Shown: positions 44,537 through 56,578, counted from the stretch's first letter. The stretch: DNA of 64,000 nt from Lycium barbarum (GCF_019175385.1 NC_083339.1:29851637-29915636), one strand, 5' to 3'. The notes: generated by a model from the sequence alone, not told the origin. Program-made: numbers and translations.

Positions 44537-46725
44537 TATTAAGTTTTTAATACCTATCCCCTAGTGTGAAATAGTTTTTGGGGTTCCCCGAAAGGGAAAC
44601 CTCTCTCCTTCTTCAAACCATGTAAGTTTATTTACTATGTTTTCCGTACTAATCTCCCTATTATGTAAATTATCTTGTGATTATATGAACATTATGTTTA
44701 AGTAATTTCCTTGTCATCATGAATTTTTTATTTTTAGTATATGGTTATTCTCTTAACTTCTTAATAACCTCGATGGATTAACCTGTAAATTCGTAGGTTT
44801 TAAAGAGGCCGTTTTAATGTCCAAATGATAAAGGACAATGTTGGCCGTGGTTACCGGAGTGTGGTTAAAGAAGACTGTTATTAAGAACAAATGTTAAGAC
44901 AAAGTGATGAACAGTATAACAAGATTCGTGACTGGATAGAGTCCAGATTAAAAAAAAACGAAAACTTTGGGAGAGACAGAAAATTAATTGAAAATATAAC
45001 TACATGATAAGAAGAAATATAGGAGTGAGGAAATACCGAGTAGGATTGTTAAAAATTTATTTGAAAACAACAGTAATTTCCTTCTTTGTCCTTTGAACTT
45101 TTCTTATTGACAGAACTTATTGAAATTTTTTAAAAAAAATTTACTATCCCCCTCTAAGTTTGGTATCAGAGCGAAAAGATTTTTGGAACCTAAGACTCAT
45201 CTAAGACTATATGAGAAGACCTTTTTCTGCTAGAAGAAGAAAACAAGCACCTGTACCTACTGTTAGACAAGAGTTAATGAGACAACACCGTTTTGCTAAA
45301 CATATAAATTTTCACTATCGCATGATCTACATTACTCAAAAAAGACTAGTAAACCTTAGAAGCTCAAGAAAGTTCCTTACCGAACACATTAACTATTTAG
45401 ACACAACTTATAGAGAAGAACTGAATAATAATACAACAGTATTAAGTTTTTAAAATAATCTCCTTTGGGAAATTCATTTTATCAACGATGAGATATTTAG
45501 AACTAAAGACTATATTAGATAGCTAGAACAAAAACTAAAGTTTATGCCTTTAGGTTAATAGATGCAAGATCATTATTTAGAAGTCAAACAAGAATTAAAT
45601 AACCTATACCTAGAATATATTAAATTAAGTAGTACCAAAGAAAACCAGTTAAGACTACAAGAATTAATAGATATACTATCAGGATTAGAATATAAGTTAT
45701 TAGGATATATAAAATTTAGAAAGACCTCAAAGAACCAAAAGCGATTTAGACCATATTAATTGTATGAGAACACTACCCTTTGTTAGACAAATAGCCATCA
45801 ATCATTGGTATTTATATAGAGATTAGAGAAAAGAAGAGAATATAGACAAGTAGAAAAAGCTTTAAGTGCATATTTAGAAATAATAAATTCAAAAACATTA
45901 TCATCACTAATAAACAATAGACTCTTACAAAGTCAGATTAACGAAGAGACAATCTCTGCTATAACGTGGGAATTACAAGGTATAAGAGAAGGTATAAAAA
46001 GACTTACAACTAGTATAGAGTACCAGAAGAAAGTTTGTAAAATAAAGATTCCGTTAGGGTAATAAATAAAGCTAGAAAAATAGATACATTAAAAAATCTA
46101 GAATACTTAGACTTAAGAATATACCAGAAAAGAAATATAAAGCATTAAAAGATCATAGTATTATAAAGTGTAATTTATTTAATGGAGACCATATATTACA
46201 TAGTGAAAACAAACAGTTAGTAGATTTAGTCATAAATTTTAGTGAAAAAATACAAGAAAATAATAAAGACATTACTAGAATATTAGAGGTGGTAGAAGCA
46301 TCCCAGACTAAACAAAAGAAAACTTTCGAAAAATTAAAACAAAATCTCGATTACTTAAAAACACAAGAATTAGAATTAGAAAAGAAAGTCCAGACTCTAG
46401 TTAACAAATTTAATCTAGAAAAATTACCTACAAAGACGGAAATAGAAAAGTTAGTTAAAGTTATTACAGAAAAAGCAAAAGAGATAGAAGTAAAGACAAC
46501 CCAAATAGTCTCTAAAATAACGTAACAGGTAGAAGTTTTAACTAGTGATATTAAAGAATTGAAAAAGACAGTAGAAGAACGAAAAGAAATCACTCTTTCA
46601 TGAGTAGACAAACCTTAGCTCAAGAAGAAGCCTCAAAATTAATAGAAAAGTCTATACCTTTACCAGCAGACTATAAAGATTATATACCTAACGCTAAATT
46701 GGATCAAATAACACTACAACAAAAT
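44537..46725 (+). other. Endogenous pararetrovirus copy B, leader through start of ORF2
   Basis: It follows 27175-29365 base by base with a few percent differences and small indels. The primer site repeats at 45161-45172 and the ORF1 ATG at 45211. Directly upstream is the end of copy A with its promoter, so the two copies are head-to-tail. The copy stops at 46725, where an LTR-containing insert follows, and resumes at 49219. Confidence 0.9.
45211..46603 (+). pseudogene. Viral ORF1 remnant, copy B
   Basis: Same layout as in copy A: 80-codon start (45211-45453), in-phase continuation at 45562-45759, shifted coiled coil from 46289. Within the first 243 nt I count five differences from copy A. 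Breaks private to copy B are a 1-nt deletion near 46122 and a TAA at 46523-46525 in the coiled coil. Most stops are shared with copy A, so they predate the duplication or were present in both integrated genomes. Confidence 0.75.
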
Positions 46726-48873
46726 TGTAACACCCCGTACCTTTAACGAAAGTTTTGACCACGATCCTAGACTTAGAACATCAGATAAAGAATGTGGGAA
46801 TTGAAATTTTTCCGTTCAGTTGTGATATGGTGGTTTACGCCCATGAACAGTGGTCGTATTCCAATTTACGACCATGAACAGTGCCCGTAAACTGAAACCA
46901 AGAATTTCTGAACATTCTGGAATTTGACATTTTGAGGTCATATGGTTAAATACGGACCGTATTTTACTTTACGGCCCGTATTTCAAAACGTGTTTGGAAT
47001 TTGGGAAACCTTCCTTGATGAAAGTTGTAGAGCATTGAAATACCTTTCCAACTGTATCTTACGGGGGTCAAACGGAAATCTGTGCAAAGAGTTATGGCCA
47101 TTTTACTGAAGAGACATAGTGCAGTCCGTATTGCAAAATACGGCCCGTATTGCAGTTTACGACCCGTAAACTGAATTTACGACCAGCACTGTTCAGAACG
47201 TAAATTGCAATTTCACAGGACAGTATATATTCATCCATATCAGTTCAACTCATTATTTTTCATTCCTTCAAACCCTAGAACGACCTCCTACTCTCCTCCA
47301 ACATCAAGAACACCAAGGTAAATCCATTCTAATTATTCCAACTCAATTCTAACATATATCCTTGTAATCTAAACAAGAAATCATCAATCCTAATCTAGGG
47401 TTTTCAAGAAAACCCATCTCAAGATTCAAGAATCAAGATTTAGGAAATCTTCTCCAAAATCCAAGTCTTTAATTCAAGTTTTGGAGCAATTAAGGTATGT
47501 AGAACTTCCATCCACATGTGGGAATCTCTATGTTCTTCCCCATGCTTCGTTTCCTTGATATTCATGAAGTTCAAATCTTAGGGCATTAAACCCAACATAT
47601 TGGTAGCCCGTATTTATGTATTTATGTACATGAATTTTGTATCTATATTCGTTGTTGTATTCCTAATCTTCTATTACGGTTATTAGGAATCCGAGCTTAA
47701 TCCATGAATCATGAATTCTTCCTCATGTGTTCTCATTATGTTTATATGAAACTTTATGATTTCATCCAGCAAGTTACAAGCATGTTTTCAAGTCAAGTAT
47801 ATATATATATGATTATGAACTATTGTTATTACTCATGCATCAAGAACATGTTTTGCAAGACTATGACAAGTTATCTTATGAAACTATATTTACAAGTTAT
47901 GATTCATGAAAACCATGTACAAGCAAGTTATGATCATGAATACTATGTACAAGCAAGTTACGATTCATGATATACCATGGGCAGCAAGTGCCACTATTTT
48001 ACATGTTCATGTTTTGGGAGTTGCATTAATTATCGAGGAGGGCTTCAGATAGCCTGAAACTACGTAGCCACCGTAGGATGAGGATCGCTCCACCCATGTC
48101 CCGGATGATCTCTCATAATGACTGGATCCTTTCATATTTTATTAAATCTCATGTTCCCTGGCAAGGACTGAGTGTTCTGCTGGCGGGACGCAAGCACCAG
48201 ACCATGGATCGGTTATAAGTTATTGCTCTCCCTACTTATGATATTTTTACCATGTTTTATATATATATGTATGCACTCATGTTCATGTCCAGATTTTCAG
48301 TTTCAGTTCTTATCATGTTATTCCATGTTATTTCTTTCAGTTGTTTTACATACCAGTACATTCAATGTGCTGACGTCCCCTTTTTATTGCCCGGGGGCCT
48401 GCATTTCACGATGCAGGTACTGATATACAGGACGACACATCTGCTCAGTAAGACAACATTTGTATCAGCTTATTGGTGAGCCCCATCTCATTCGGGGTTT
48501 AGTCAACTTTTGTTTTATGCTTAGTTATGCATCTGAAGGTATGCTGGGGGCCTTGTCCCAGTAAGTATGTTTTCCAGTCAGACTCATGATAGAGGTTTCA
48601 TAGACTAGACAAGTCAGTTATGTCAGGCCAGACATTCGGAGTCGTATAGCCATTTTGGCTCATTCATGTTATTTCCGCACTCATGTTTAAACAAGTATTT
48701 ATATTTAATATTATGACTTACTATGTTTTTATAAAGGCTCATCATGCACTTCACGTTATATTTCCGCTCATGTATGCCCCATGATAGTTCAGCAAGCCAT
48801 GTGGTTCGCTCGGTCACATGCAGTCAGGCACCGAGTGCCGTGTTACGTCCAGGCCATGGTTCGGGGCGTGACA
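46726..48873 (+). repeat. Gypsy LTR (2,148 bp) inside viral copy B
   Basis: It begins TGTAACACCCCGTACC and ends GGTTCGGGGCGTGACA, the same ends as the LTR at 35695-37991 in opposite orientation. It is followed after 5 nt by a tRNA-Met primer site, so this is a 5' LTR. Its first 500 bp hold many TACGGCCCGTA-like palindromes. The flanking duplication AAAAT (46721-46725) recurs only at 49219-49223, beyond the leader. Confidence 0.88.
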
Positions 48874-49218
48874 AAACTTGGTATCAGAGCCTAGGTTCAA
48901 GAGTCTTTAGGGAGTCTATGAAACCGTGTCCAGTGGGGTCACTTTTATATGTGTGAGGGCCCCATACATATAAACAGTTGACCACCAAGACATTCTGCAG
49001 CTCAATTGGTAAGAGGCGATTCCCTCAGGGGAATGTAAAGGGCATGGAGGTCGCGTGTTCGATACCCGTAGCGCTGTAGCGTGAATATGGTTTATCGTGC
49101 GGACACGTGTATCCTTGCTACAATACCCAAGTATGTCATGTCATGCAAGCATGTTCATGGGCCCCCACAGCATGCATGGGTTACACCTGTGGATGGCCAA
49201 GGACGCAAGGTCCTCACA
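48874..49218 (+). mobile_element. Gypsy leader fragment with primer site, ending at the target duplication
   Basis: TGGTATCAGAGCC at 48879-48891 is the primer site. About 330 bp of leader follows, ending ...GGTCCTCACA right before AAAAT. No gag and no 3' LTR follow. The insert as a whole (46726-49218) begins TG, ends CA and has a perfect 5-bp duplication, which a plain 5' LTR with leader should not have. Confidence 0.7.
48995..49075 (+). other. tRNA-like segment with A- and B-box
   Basis: CAGCTCAATTGGTAAGAG (48998-49015) fits a tRNA D-arm/A box, and GTGTTCGATACCC (49055-49067) fits a T-arm/B box. This suggests a tRNA-derived piece, either a SINE head or a captured tRNA. A full cloverleaf with a paired acceptor stem could not be drawn, so it is not called a tRNA gene. 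Confidence 0.45.
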
Positions 49219-49541
49219 AAAATATTACTGTAATTTCATTAATATTAGAAATAATAAAGAAAATAGAAATAATAGTACCAAGGTTAGAATTAATAAGTGA
49301 GCTCGTTCGGTTGTTAAGTGAACAACAAATGGATGGAACTCATAATATATATAAACATTATGTTCATAAGGCATACATTAGCTTTATCAACACTTGTTCA
49401 GAATTTTATAAACCTAGTTATAAAATGGATAAAATATGGGTAAGAGACTTGAATATAAATATAGACTTTGTCATCGAATTAGACTTTATGTTACATAACA
49501 ATGGAAGTTGCATTATTACAAGAGATTGAGTGATTTTTCTA
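49219..49541 (+). pseudogene. Viral copy B remainder: ORF2 start joined to ORF3 by a deletion
   Basis: 49219-49330 continues ORF2 (as at 29361-29469). At about 49327-49333 it jumps to ORF3 sequence as at 38105-38318, just downstream of the protease. The junction shows CAAA shared by both sides, as in microhomology-mediated deletion. ORF3 text is open to 49529. The viral match ends at 49541 in a TA tract. Confidence 0.85.
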
Positions 49542-49566
49542 TATATATATATATATATATATATAT
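49542..49566. repeat. TA tract at the right border of the endogenous virus
   Basis: About 12 TA units directly follow the last viral base, mirroring the tract at 27155-27177. Confidence 0.85.
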
Positions 49567-49807
49567 GAGCCGGTTGAAGCAGCTGAATTGGTCCAGCTTA
49601 GGCACCACCATATTTATTGCTACTTGTGTACTTCAAGACACTTTGGTGCGGATGTTGGGTTTCCTCGAGGGTATGGCTCAGGCGGGTATGTTGCATGTCA
49701 TGCTAGATGGTTCTCAAACGAGGGTTGGGGCTCAGACTCCCGATCAACATGTTGCTCCAGGTTTCCAGACTCCAGGAGCAGAGCTAGCGGCAGCTGTAGC
49801 TCCCTAG
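49567..49807 (+). pseudogene. Gypsy gag N-terminal fragment
   Basis: The open frame reads GTTIFIATCVLQDTLVRML, then SQTRVGAQTPDQHVAPGFQ and a Pro/Ala/Val tail ending at TAG. This is the style of N-terminal gag in Solanaceae Tekay/Del-like chromoviruses. It stops abruptly and no gag core follows. It might belong to the element whose 5' LTR lies at 46726. Assignment is by resemblance only. Confidence 0.45.
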
Positions 49808-50075
49808 TACTGTATCAATAGTACCAGAATTTATCATCACCAGTCGGAATATTCAGGAATCTGAAGGGCATCCTCTTTCTAGAAACATTAGTGGTCACTA
49901 TGTGGATTGCATGATCCGAAAAATTACTCTCTAAGCTAAGATAACTGCACCAAAGTTCAAGTTCCGTTAGCATCACAGAGGGATTTATCAATTCCACTCC
50001 ATATGTGACCACTAGACTAGGTATAACTTCTTCCTGTTGCCTTTATATCTGACAAGTTAAGAAAGTCTAGCAGCT

Positions 50076-50177
50076 GTTGGAAGTCAGCTGTTTCATAACT
50101 TTGAAGAGCTTGATTTATATTTAACACTGAAGGTGGAGCCCCACAGAAATGTTTGTTAGTATGTTGGAATGCTGGAG
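50076..50177 (+). pseudogene. Possible hAT transposase fragment, upstream part
   Basis: A 34-codon frame with one stop contains FEELDLYLTLKVEP, which resembles the ELDxYL segment upstream of the hAT dimerisation domain. It ends where the copia LTR starts, and the matching downstream part lies just beyond the other LTR (63335). The call depends on that pairing. Confidence 0.35.
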
Positions 50178-50642
50178 TGTTAGAAATTAGTAACAGGAAC
50201 AAGAATCGTGTACCTGTTAACAACAGCAAAACATTCACAGAATCTTTATTGAAGAATTGCTCCAAGACAATTCTACTTCACTAGGAAATAGAACACTGAT
50301 ATCCACAAACTAAATGCCCTACTTTTGTGTGTTTATGATATTGCTAAAGCTTTTAGAGAAGAGAATTCTCTGTCATAATTGAAGAAGAGCATTGTTTTGT
50401 ATTTTTTTAAGGAAGAGAAGAAGAGGAACTGCTATCCCATTTTCCACGTTAATAACCGTAGAGATTATTTAGTGTGTGGTAACTTCTCTACATGTTTTTT
50501 ATCTGTTAACCTCTTTACCCTATCTCTTCTAACCAGGTCGGGTCAGCCCCACATGGAGCGACCCACGACCCAGACAAAAAAAATCCAACATAGAGGAATA
50601 ACAAAAGGCGATATACCATTCGTTTCACAATGACTAGAAACA
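50178..50642 (-). repeat. Older copia 3' LTR (465 bp)
   Basis: Matches 62856-63323 with scattered substitutions and short indels. Shared landmarks are CCACGTTAATAACCGTAGAG and GCGATATACCATTC. Confidence 0.9.
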
Positions 50643-51639
50643 TGGTGGACTAGACCCAAAAATAATATCATGTCGATAACACACGTAAATCATACAAACA
50701 AATATTTCGTGCGACTTGCGAGCATTAAGAGATATAAAATTTCAAACCTATTAAGGTTGTACAAGAGCTCCACGTAGAAATCCAATCACAGACGGAAGGG
50801 ATTCAATACTAACAAGAGGATCTTATTACTCGCAATACCCCAGACATCATCCGCTACACTAGTAGCTAGTTATCTGATCCCTCGTCCTCTAAAGAGGTAA
50901 ACTCGAGTTCATGTTTAACTTTATATCCATAATTACACTTGACACCCTTATGGTAAGTGTAATGGCCGGCCTATGAATACAAGTTAAATTAATAATTTTA
51001 ATTGTCTTCCCTTTCTACTCGAATCTATCTATTCTAAATCAACTGCTTTCCTAGACATGCACTGCATTGCCGAATTACTCATGGCTATTAGTAACACGCT
51101 AAAGTAGCAACACTGATTGAAACTTCAAGAAACAACCAAAGGTCAAAGGGTATTCCAATGAAAAGTTAATGTAACTTTTCGGGGTCTCACAAAATGAAGA
51201 AGCAGGGATCCATTCTTCCATTAACCCATTGGTCGCTTAGCACACGTGGTATGAAACACGTGCTATGATGTTCTCACCTTAAATGGCGCGTGTGTCTCAT
51301 TCATTTACTCATTCAACATTATACAGATCTTAATCTAGACACCTCCAGATGTCTAACCCGAGCTTCTCTCTTCAGTGATCCTCAAATCCATCTTCTTAGA
51401 GAATCTCATATCTGGCTTAGAAAACAAGTCATAACATAGTGATGGAACTCATCTCTTCACGTTACTCAACGTAAGAGGCGATTTCCCGTGTGAGAGAGCC
51501 AATCCGCGACTTGTTTGACATACTTTATCAATAAAATTACATCATCACATGCATATAAGTTATGAACACAAATTCAAGAGTCAAATATTGATGAAAATAT
51601 TATAACAACCAAGTCATTTTACAATACAGAAATATAACC
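50643..51639 (-). other. Older copia 3' untranslated internal region
   Basis: Between the RNase H end and the 3' LTR. No coding homology recognised. The minus-strand end GTCTAGTCCACCA serves as the polypurine/priming region. Confidence 0.55.
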
Positions 51640-53126
51640 ACGTCCTACGCAAACCTAGAGCCATAACATGTTTCTCAAACAGGTCTCTAAATATTGCCTT
51701 TGTAAAAGGATCAGCTATCATTTCTTGCGTAGGTATGTATTGTAAAGTTACGTCTCCACTTGCTACTGTGTCTCTTACAAAGTTATACTTGATGTCAATA
51801 TGTTTGGTTTTGCTGTGATACTTAGGATCCTATGTGTATGTAATAGCCGCTTGACTAATGTAAAATCATTTATCCATGAGAATTCTTTGCTACGTCCAAA
51901 TGCTTAAAGAATCTTTTTAACTAAACAACTTCTTGTACTGCAGATGCACAAGCCACAAACTCAGCTTTCATAGTTGAAAGAGCCGTGCAAGTTCGTTTCT
52001 TACTTTTCCATGAAATAACACCACCATTAAGTAAGAAAGCATAGCCGGGTGTTGATTTTCTATTTTTCGGTCACCACCCCAATCAACATCTGTATACTCT
52101 TTCAAGTGTAAATCATTTCCACTATAACATAGTGAATAATCAACAGTTCCTTTTAGGTATATGAAGACCCTCTTCACAGCTTTCCAATGATCTCTTCCAG
52201 GATTGGACTGATACCTACTAGCCAGACCTACCGCATAACAAATGTCCGGACGAGTACACATCATAGCGTACATCAAACTCCCGACAACATTTGAATATGG
52301 AACTCGAGACATGTCTTCTTTTTCTTTTTCAGTTTCTGGACACATTTCAAGGCTTAAAGTCTCACCTCTTGCTATAGGAGTATCCATGGGTTTGCAACAA
52401 TTCATTCAGAAGCGTTCCAAAATTTTCTTTATGTAAGTTTCTTGAGATAAACTCAAGACTTTCTTGGAATGATATTTTGGAGCTTAACACCCAATATATA
52501 GTCTGTTTCACCCATGTCTTTCATGTCAAATGACTTTGAAAGCCATGACTTGATAGTTTTGACATACTCCAAATTATTTCCCGCTATAAAATATCATCCA
52601 CGTAAAGGGAAAGAATTACAAACACTCCATTGGACTTCTTCACATAGATGCAATGGTCTTCATCGATCATGGTGAAATCATATGAAATCACCTCTTTGTG
52701 AAATCTCAAATACCAGTGCCTTAAAGACTGCTTCAGTCCATAAATAGATCTTTTTAATTTGCAAACTTTCTTTTCTTGGCCTTTAACGATGAAACCTACA
52801 GGTTGTTCCATGTATATTTCCTCGTTTAATTCTCAATTGAGAAAAACTGTCTTCACATCCATTTGGTGTAATTCTAGATCCAAACGTGCAACAATAGCCA
52901 AAAGTAACCTAATTGAGGTAAACTTCACAACTGGTGAAATGGTTTCCTCATAATCTATTCCAGCTTATTGGGTAAAACCTTTTGCGGCCAATCGTGCCTT
53001 GTATCTTTCTATTGACCCGTTCGCTTTTCATTTAATTTTGAGAACCCATTTGTTCCCAATAGCTCTACGCCCAAAAGGAAGGTCAATCAGATCCCAGACT
53101 TTGTTGGTTTTCATGGTCTCTAATTC
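51640..53126 (-). pseudogene. Older copia RT and RNase H
   Basis: Pieces in order on the minus strand: the RT start in broken frames (MDVKTVFLN), 52584-52811 with MEQPVGFIVKGQEKKVCKLK, SIYGLKQS and catalytic YVDDIL; 51968-52405 with GSLMYAMMCTRPDICYAV, YLKGTVDYSLCYSG and the start of RNase H. Beyond the stop at 51968, the RNase H end (YHSKTKHIDIKYNF, ADPFTKAI) continues in other frames to about 51640. Several stops and frameshifts make it inactive. Confidence 0.9.
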
Positions 53127-53129
53127 TTC

Positions 53130-53704
53130 CACTACTAGAAAAACAATTTTTAGTGGCAATTTATTAGCGGCAATAAACGAATGGCCACTAAATAATTTAA
53201 TAACTTCAAGTAATCACGGAAAATGAACAATACCCGGTATTAAGTATCTTTTTACCGGTAGTAAAAAGGAATGGGCACTAAAATCCACTAATTGAAGTCA
53301 TCTTTTGCTATTTTATCTTTTCCCTTCGAAATTTTCCTCTAAATTAACATATTCCCTCAAATTCCTTGAATGTAGGTTTTGTGCTCTTAAAGTATTTCAA
53401 AAATAGGGCAAAGCTCTTGTTACTGTTGTTAGCTGATGCTCTGTCTCTTCTCTATCTCGCCGTCGCCGGCATCATTCCCGGTAACTCATCTAAAACTCAA
53501 CTCTCTCTCTCTCTCTCTCTCTCTCATATAAATATATATTCTTTCCTGTTGAATTTGGATGTGGAAACGTCTAGGTATATGTTGTTGAAGATAGATCTAG
53601 GGTCAGCTATGACATTTTTTAGAATTTTGATAGGTCTTTTTCATTTAAGCACCTTCTGTAAGTTTTGAATCCCGCAGTCGCAAAGCCCCTTTTTTCTAGT
53701 AGTG
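53130..53704. mobile_element. Non-autonomous CACTA transposon (575 bp)
   Basis: The ends are CACTACTAGAAAAA and TTTTTTCTAGTAGTG, flanked by TTC at 53127-53129 and 53705-53707. CACTA ends with a 3-bp duplication define the En/Spm superfamily. Subterminal repeats (TTTAGTGGCAATTTATTAGC, ATGGCCACTAAA, ATGGGCACTAAA) are the usual transposase-binding type. A CT microsatellite lies at 53504-53525. No transposase is encoded, so it must move in trans. It interrupts the copia pol just upstream of the RT. Confidence 0.93.
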
Positions 53705-54047
53705 TTCTTTCATTGCTTTCATCCATTCATCTTTTCCAGGGCTTGCCAAAGCCTCAGTAACAGAATTAGGCTCAATCTCGTATGATGGTTTAGGTATACC
53801 ATTTCTAGTACTCATACGTAATTGAAGTTCAGATTCCTCAATAGGATTTTGGGATTTAAAACTCCCACTTGGATAAGGAACCAATCCTTAATCTATTTGA
53901 CTATAAAACTTGTCTGAAGACATTGTCTGATCATCTGAATTCAACATTTCGTAAAAAGGCTCTTCTTCTTTTATTTTGCCCTTTTTGGGAAAATCATTTT
54001 CTAGAACGGGACATCTCGTGATTCAATTTCAGTTATACTTCCATTTT
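53696..54047 (-). pseudogene. Older copia integrase-RT connection
   Basis: RNGIPKPSYEIEPNSVTEAL and DEWMKAMKEHY are the typical start of copia RT (the WxxAMxxE box). The CACTA element cuts the gene at this point. Stops separate it from the integrase. Confidence 0.8.
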
Positions 54048-54974
54048 CTATTCACCAATGAACACATACCCTTTGGAGTGTTCTGAGTATCTTATAAAGA
54101 TACATTTCTTCCCTTTTAGACTCAGTTTTCCAAACTTACCAAAACGATCTTTTACATATGCAGCACGACCCCAAGGTCGTAGATCATTCAGGTTCGGTTT
54201 ATGACCAGTCCATAGCTTATAGGGAGTGGAATTAACTGATTTAGAAGGCACTTTATTTAGAATGTAGGCCGCAGTCAATAACGCATCTCCCCAGAAGGAG
54301 ATAGGTAAATTTGTCTGCGCCATCATGGATCTTGTCATGTCCAATAATGTTCTATTCCTCCTTTCTGCTACACCTTTTTGTTGAGGTGTGTAAGGAGTAG
54401 TTAACTGTCTCGTAATGCCTTTTTCATTACATAATTCTTCAAACTGTTTTGATAAATATTCATGGCCTCTATCGGTTCTTAAAGTCTTTATACTTTTATC
54501 TAATTGATTCTCAACTTCATTCATATATCTTCAAAAGCATTCACGTGCTTCAGATTTGTGAGAAATTAAATAGACGTAGCCGAAGCGCGTGAAATCATCA
54601 ATAAACGTAATGAAATACATAGCACCAGATCTTGTCCTCACATTCATTGGACCACAAATATCAGAATGGATTAATTGCAACGGGGAATCTACTCTCTTAT
54701 CCATCCCAAATGGTTTACGTGTAATCTTTCCGGCAAGACAATTTTCATAAGTTGGCATTTCGATTTTGGAGAAAGGACCTAAATGCCCTTCCTTTTCCAA
54801 TCTATTCATTCGGTCTTGCCTTATGTGACCTAATATTGCATGCCATGTAATAACATCAACATCATTGTTACTAGAATAACATGTCATTACATAATGGTCA
54901 ACATAATAGTCATAAGTTGAAAGATTACAATTTAAAACGATAAAGCCATCATAACGAAGTCCAAAACCATAAAA
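54048..54974 (-). pseudogene. Older copia integrase
   Basis: Two frames: 54531-54887 with WHAILGH and the HSDICGPM...FIDDFTRFGYVYL core; 54048-54524 with TDRGHEYLS, TPYTPQQKGVAERRNRTLLDM and WGDALLTAAYILNKVP. The break near 54527 is a frameshift or stop between the first and second catalytic Asp. The zinc-finger Cys pair is altered (ENCLAGK, one Cys only). Confidence 0.9.
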
Positions 54975-54983
54975 AACATTGTC

Positions 54984-55409
54984 TTAAGTAATTCTAACAC
55001 CATTGCGACTAAACTTTAAATCGAAACCAAGATCTAAAAGAACAGACACAGATACTAAGTTACGTCGGATCTCTGGATCATATAGGACGTCATGCAACAT
55101 CAAAGATCGGCCACCATGCAACTCCATTTTCCAAGTGTCTATCCCTTTGGCTTCAAGCTTTGCATTATTTCCTACATATATCCACCTTGATCTAGGTGAG
55201 ACTCGACGAAACTCCATAAATGCTTCTCGATTACAACTCAAATGGTCGGTGGCCCCTGAGTCTACAATCCACACAAGATAAGATTCAGTTAGTAAAACAG
55301 TGCTAGAAACATATGTAGCACTTAGAGATACATTTAGAAATGCTACCTTTTTCGGCTCAAGACACTCATGAGCAAAATACCCTGGAACATGGCAGTTGTA
55401 GCATTTCAT
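54984..55409 (-). pseudogene. Older copia zinc knuckle and protease
   Basis: It begins MKCYNCHVPGYFAHEC, a CCHC knuckle, followed by the protease motif WIVDSGATDHLSC and the usual NVLYDPEIRRNLVSV-like stretch. The frame ends before the integrase. A shift near 55409 separates it from the rest of gag. Confidence 0.88.
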
Positions 55410-56203
55410 CTTACTCTTGTCTTTCTTCTTGAAAAATCATTTTCCCTTCTTGGGATTTGACTTGTTTCTTTTCTTAGAGGGTCATTCTCCTGTCTCCTTA
55501 CCCTTTCCGTTATTTTTCCAATTCTTCTTGCGTTTGAAGCCTGAAGACTTTGTGCCACTGGATTCTGCCACATAGGCATTAGATACAGTTTTAGCAGCAC
55601 CAAGCCACTTGTCTTCAAGCTCGAGATGGCGGGCAACATCAGAAAAAGTTTTGATGCTATCATTATGGATTAAGTTAACCTTCAAATGTTCCCAACTATT
55701 GGGAAGAGACCGGATCACTGCCTGAACCTGCTGCTCATCAGAGAGAACATGACCAATACTTTTGAGTTGAGCAATCATGTTAGACATCACCCTAAGGTGT
55801 TGTTTGACATTGTGATCATGACGCTTCTTGTAAGTTTCAAATTTGATAGTCAGCTGTCTAAGGCGGGTCACAGTAGTATCCCTCATATGTCTCTCGTAAG
55901 TGTGCCCACATAGCATGAGCAGTAGGGTATTCCTCACATTCGTGAATGAGTTCATCAACAACAGAACTCACAATAATCCCACGTACAGTAGAATCTTTTT
56001 TTTTTCCACGCATTGTAAGTTTTCAGATCCCTTCTATGCTGGGCAGTGTTACCCTCTTCTGGGTGAACCAAAACATGGTTAATACCTTCCAGAGCATCTT
56101 GCTCTTCCAGTACATACCACATTTTTCAACTCCAGGTGTCGTAATTCTCACCATTTAGTTTCTCACCCTTGTTTAAATCAACAATGATGCTCTTAGATGC
56201 CAT
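55406..56203 (-). pseudogene. Older copia gag
   Basis: The start MASKSIIVDLNKGEKLNGENY is at 56203. A TGA at 56126-56128 stops it after about 25 codons, and the gag core continues in 55482-55961 (LTIKFETYKKRHDHNVKQHL, then VIRSLPNSWEHLKVNL and SDVARHLELED) before shifting to 55406-55663. The composition and the SLPxSWE box are standard copia gag. Confidence 0.88.
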
Positions 56204-56578
56204 ATCTGTTGATTGAGATAATTAAGCAAGTTTTTACTCATCAATATTTACCCTTAAAATAAAAGCATATGATATACACATTCAAGCAAATCAATTTTCA
56301 TAAAGGTTTCACATCTAGTGTAAAATCGAGAGGTCACAAAAGTTTCCAATCATCATCTACGAACTAAATATTTAACCAAAATGAAAATCATTTCTTAATG
56401 TGTATTTAGTTATATTCGTGACTAGAATCAAACAGATTCTTTTAGTCTTATCCCCTTACAATATTCTATATTACATATCAATTAACAATAAATAAATAAA
56501 TATTCATATGCATATATAACAGAAGAGATAAACAAACATATGTTCATAAAAGGAATTTACACAATCACAAGTCATATA

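Noticed and set aside
48879..48891. Third viral primer binding site
   Set aside because: It follows a gypsy LTR end (GTGACA plus 5 nt) and belongs to that element, not to the virus.
53366..53668. 100-codon ORF inside the CACTA element
   Set aside because: It spans a CT microsatellite and has no transposase motif. Chance ORF in a non-autonomous element.
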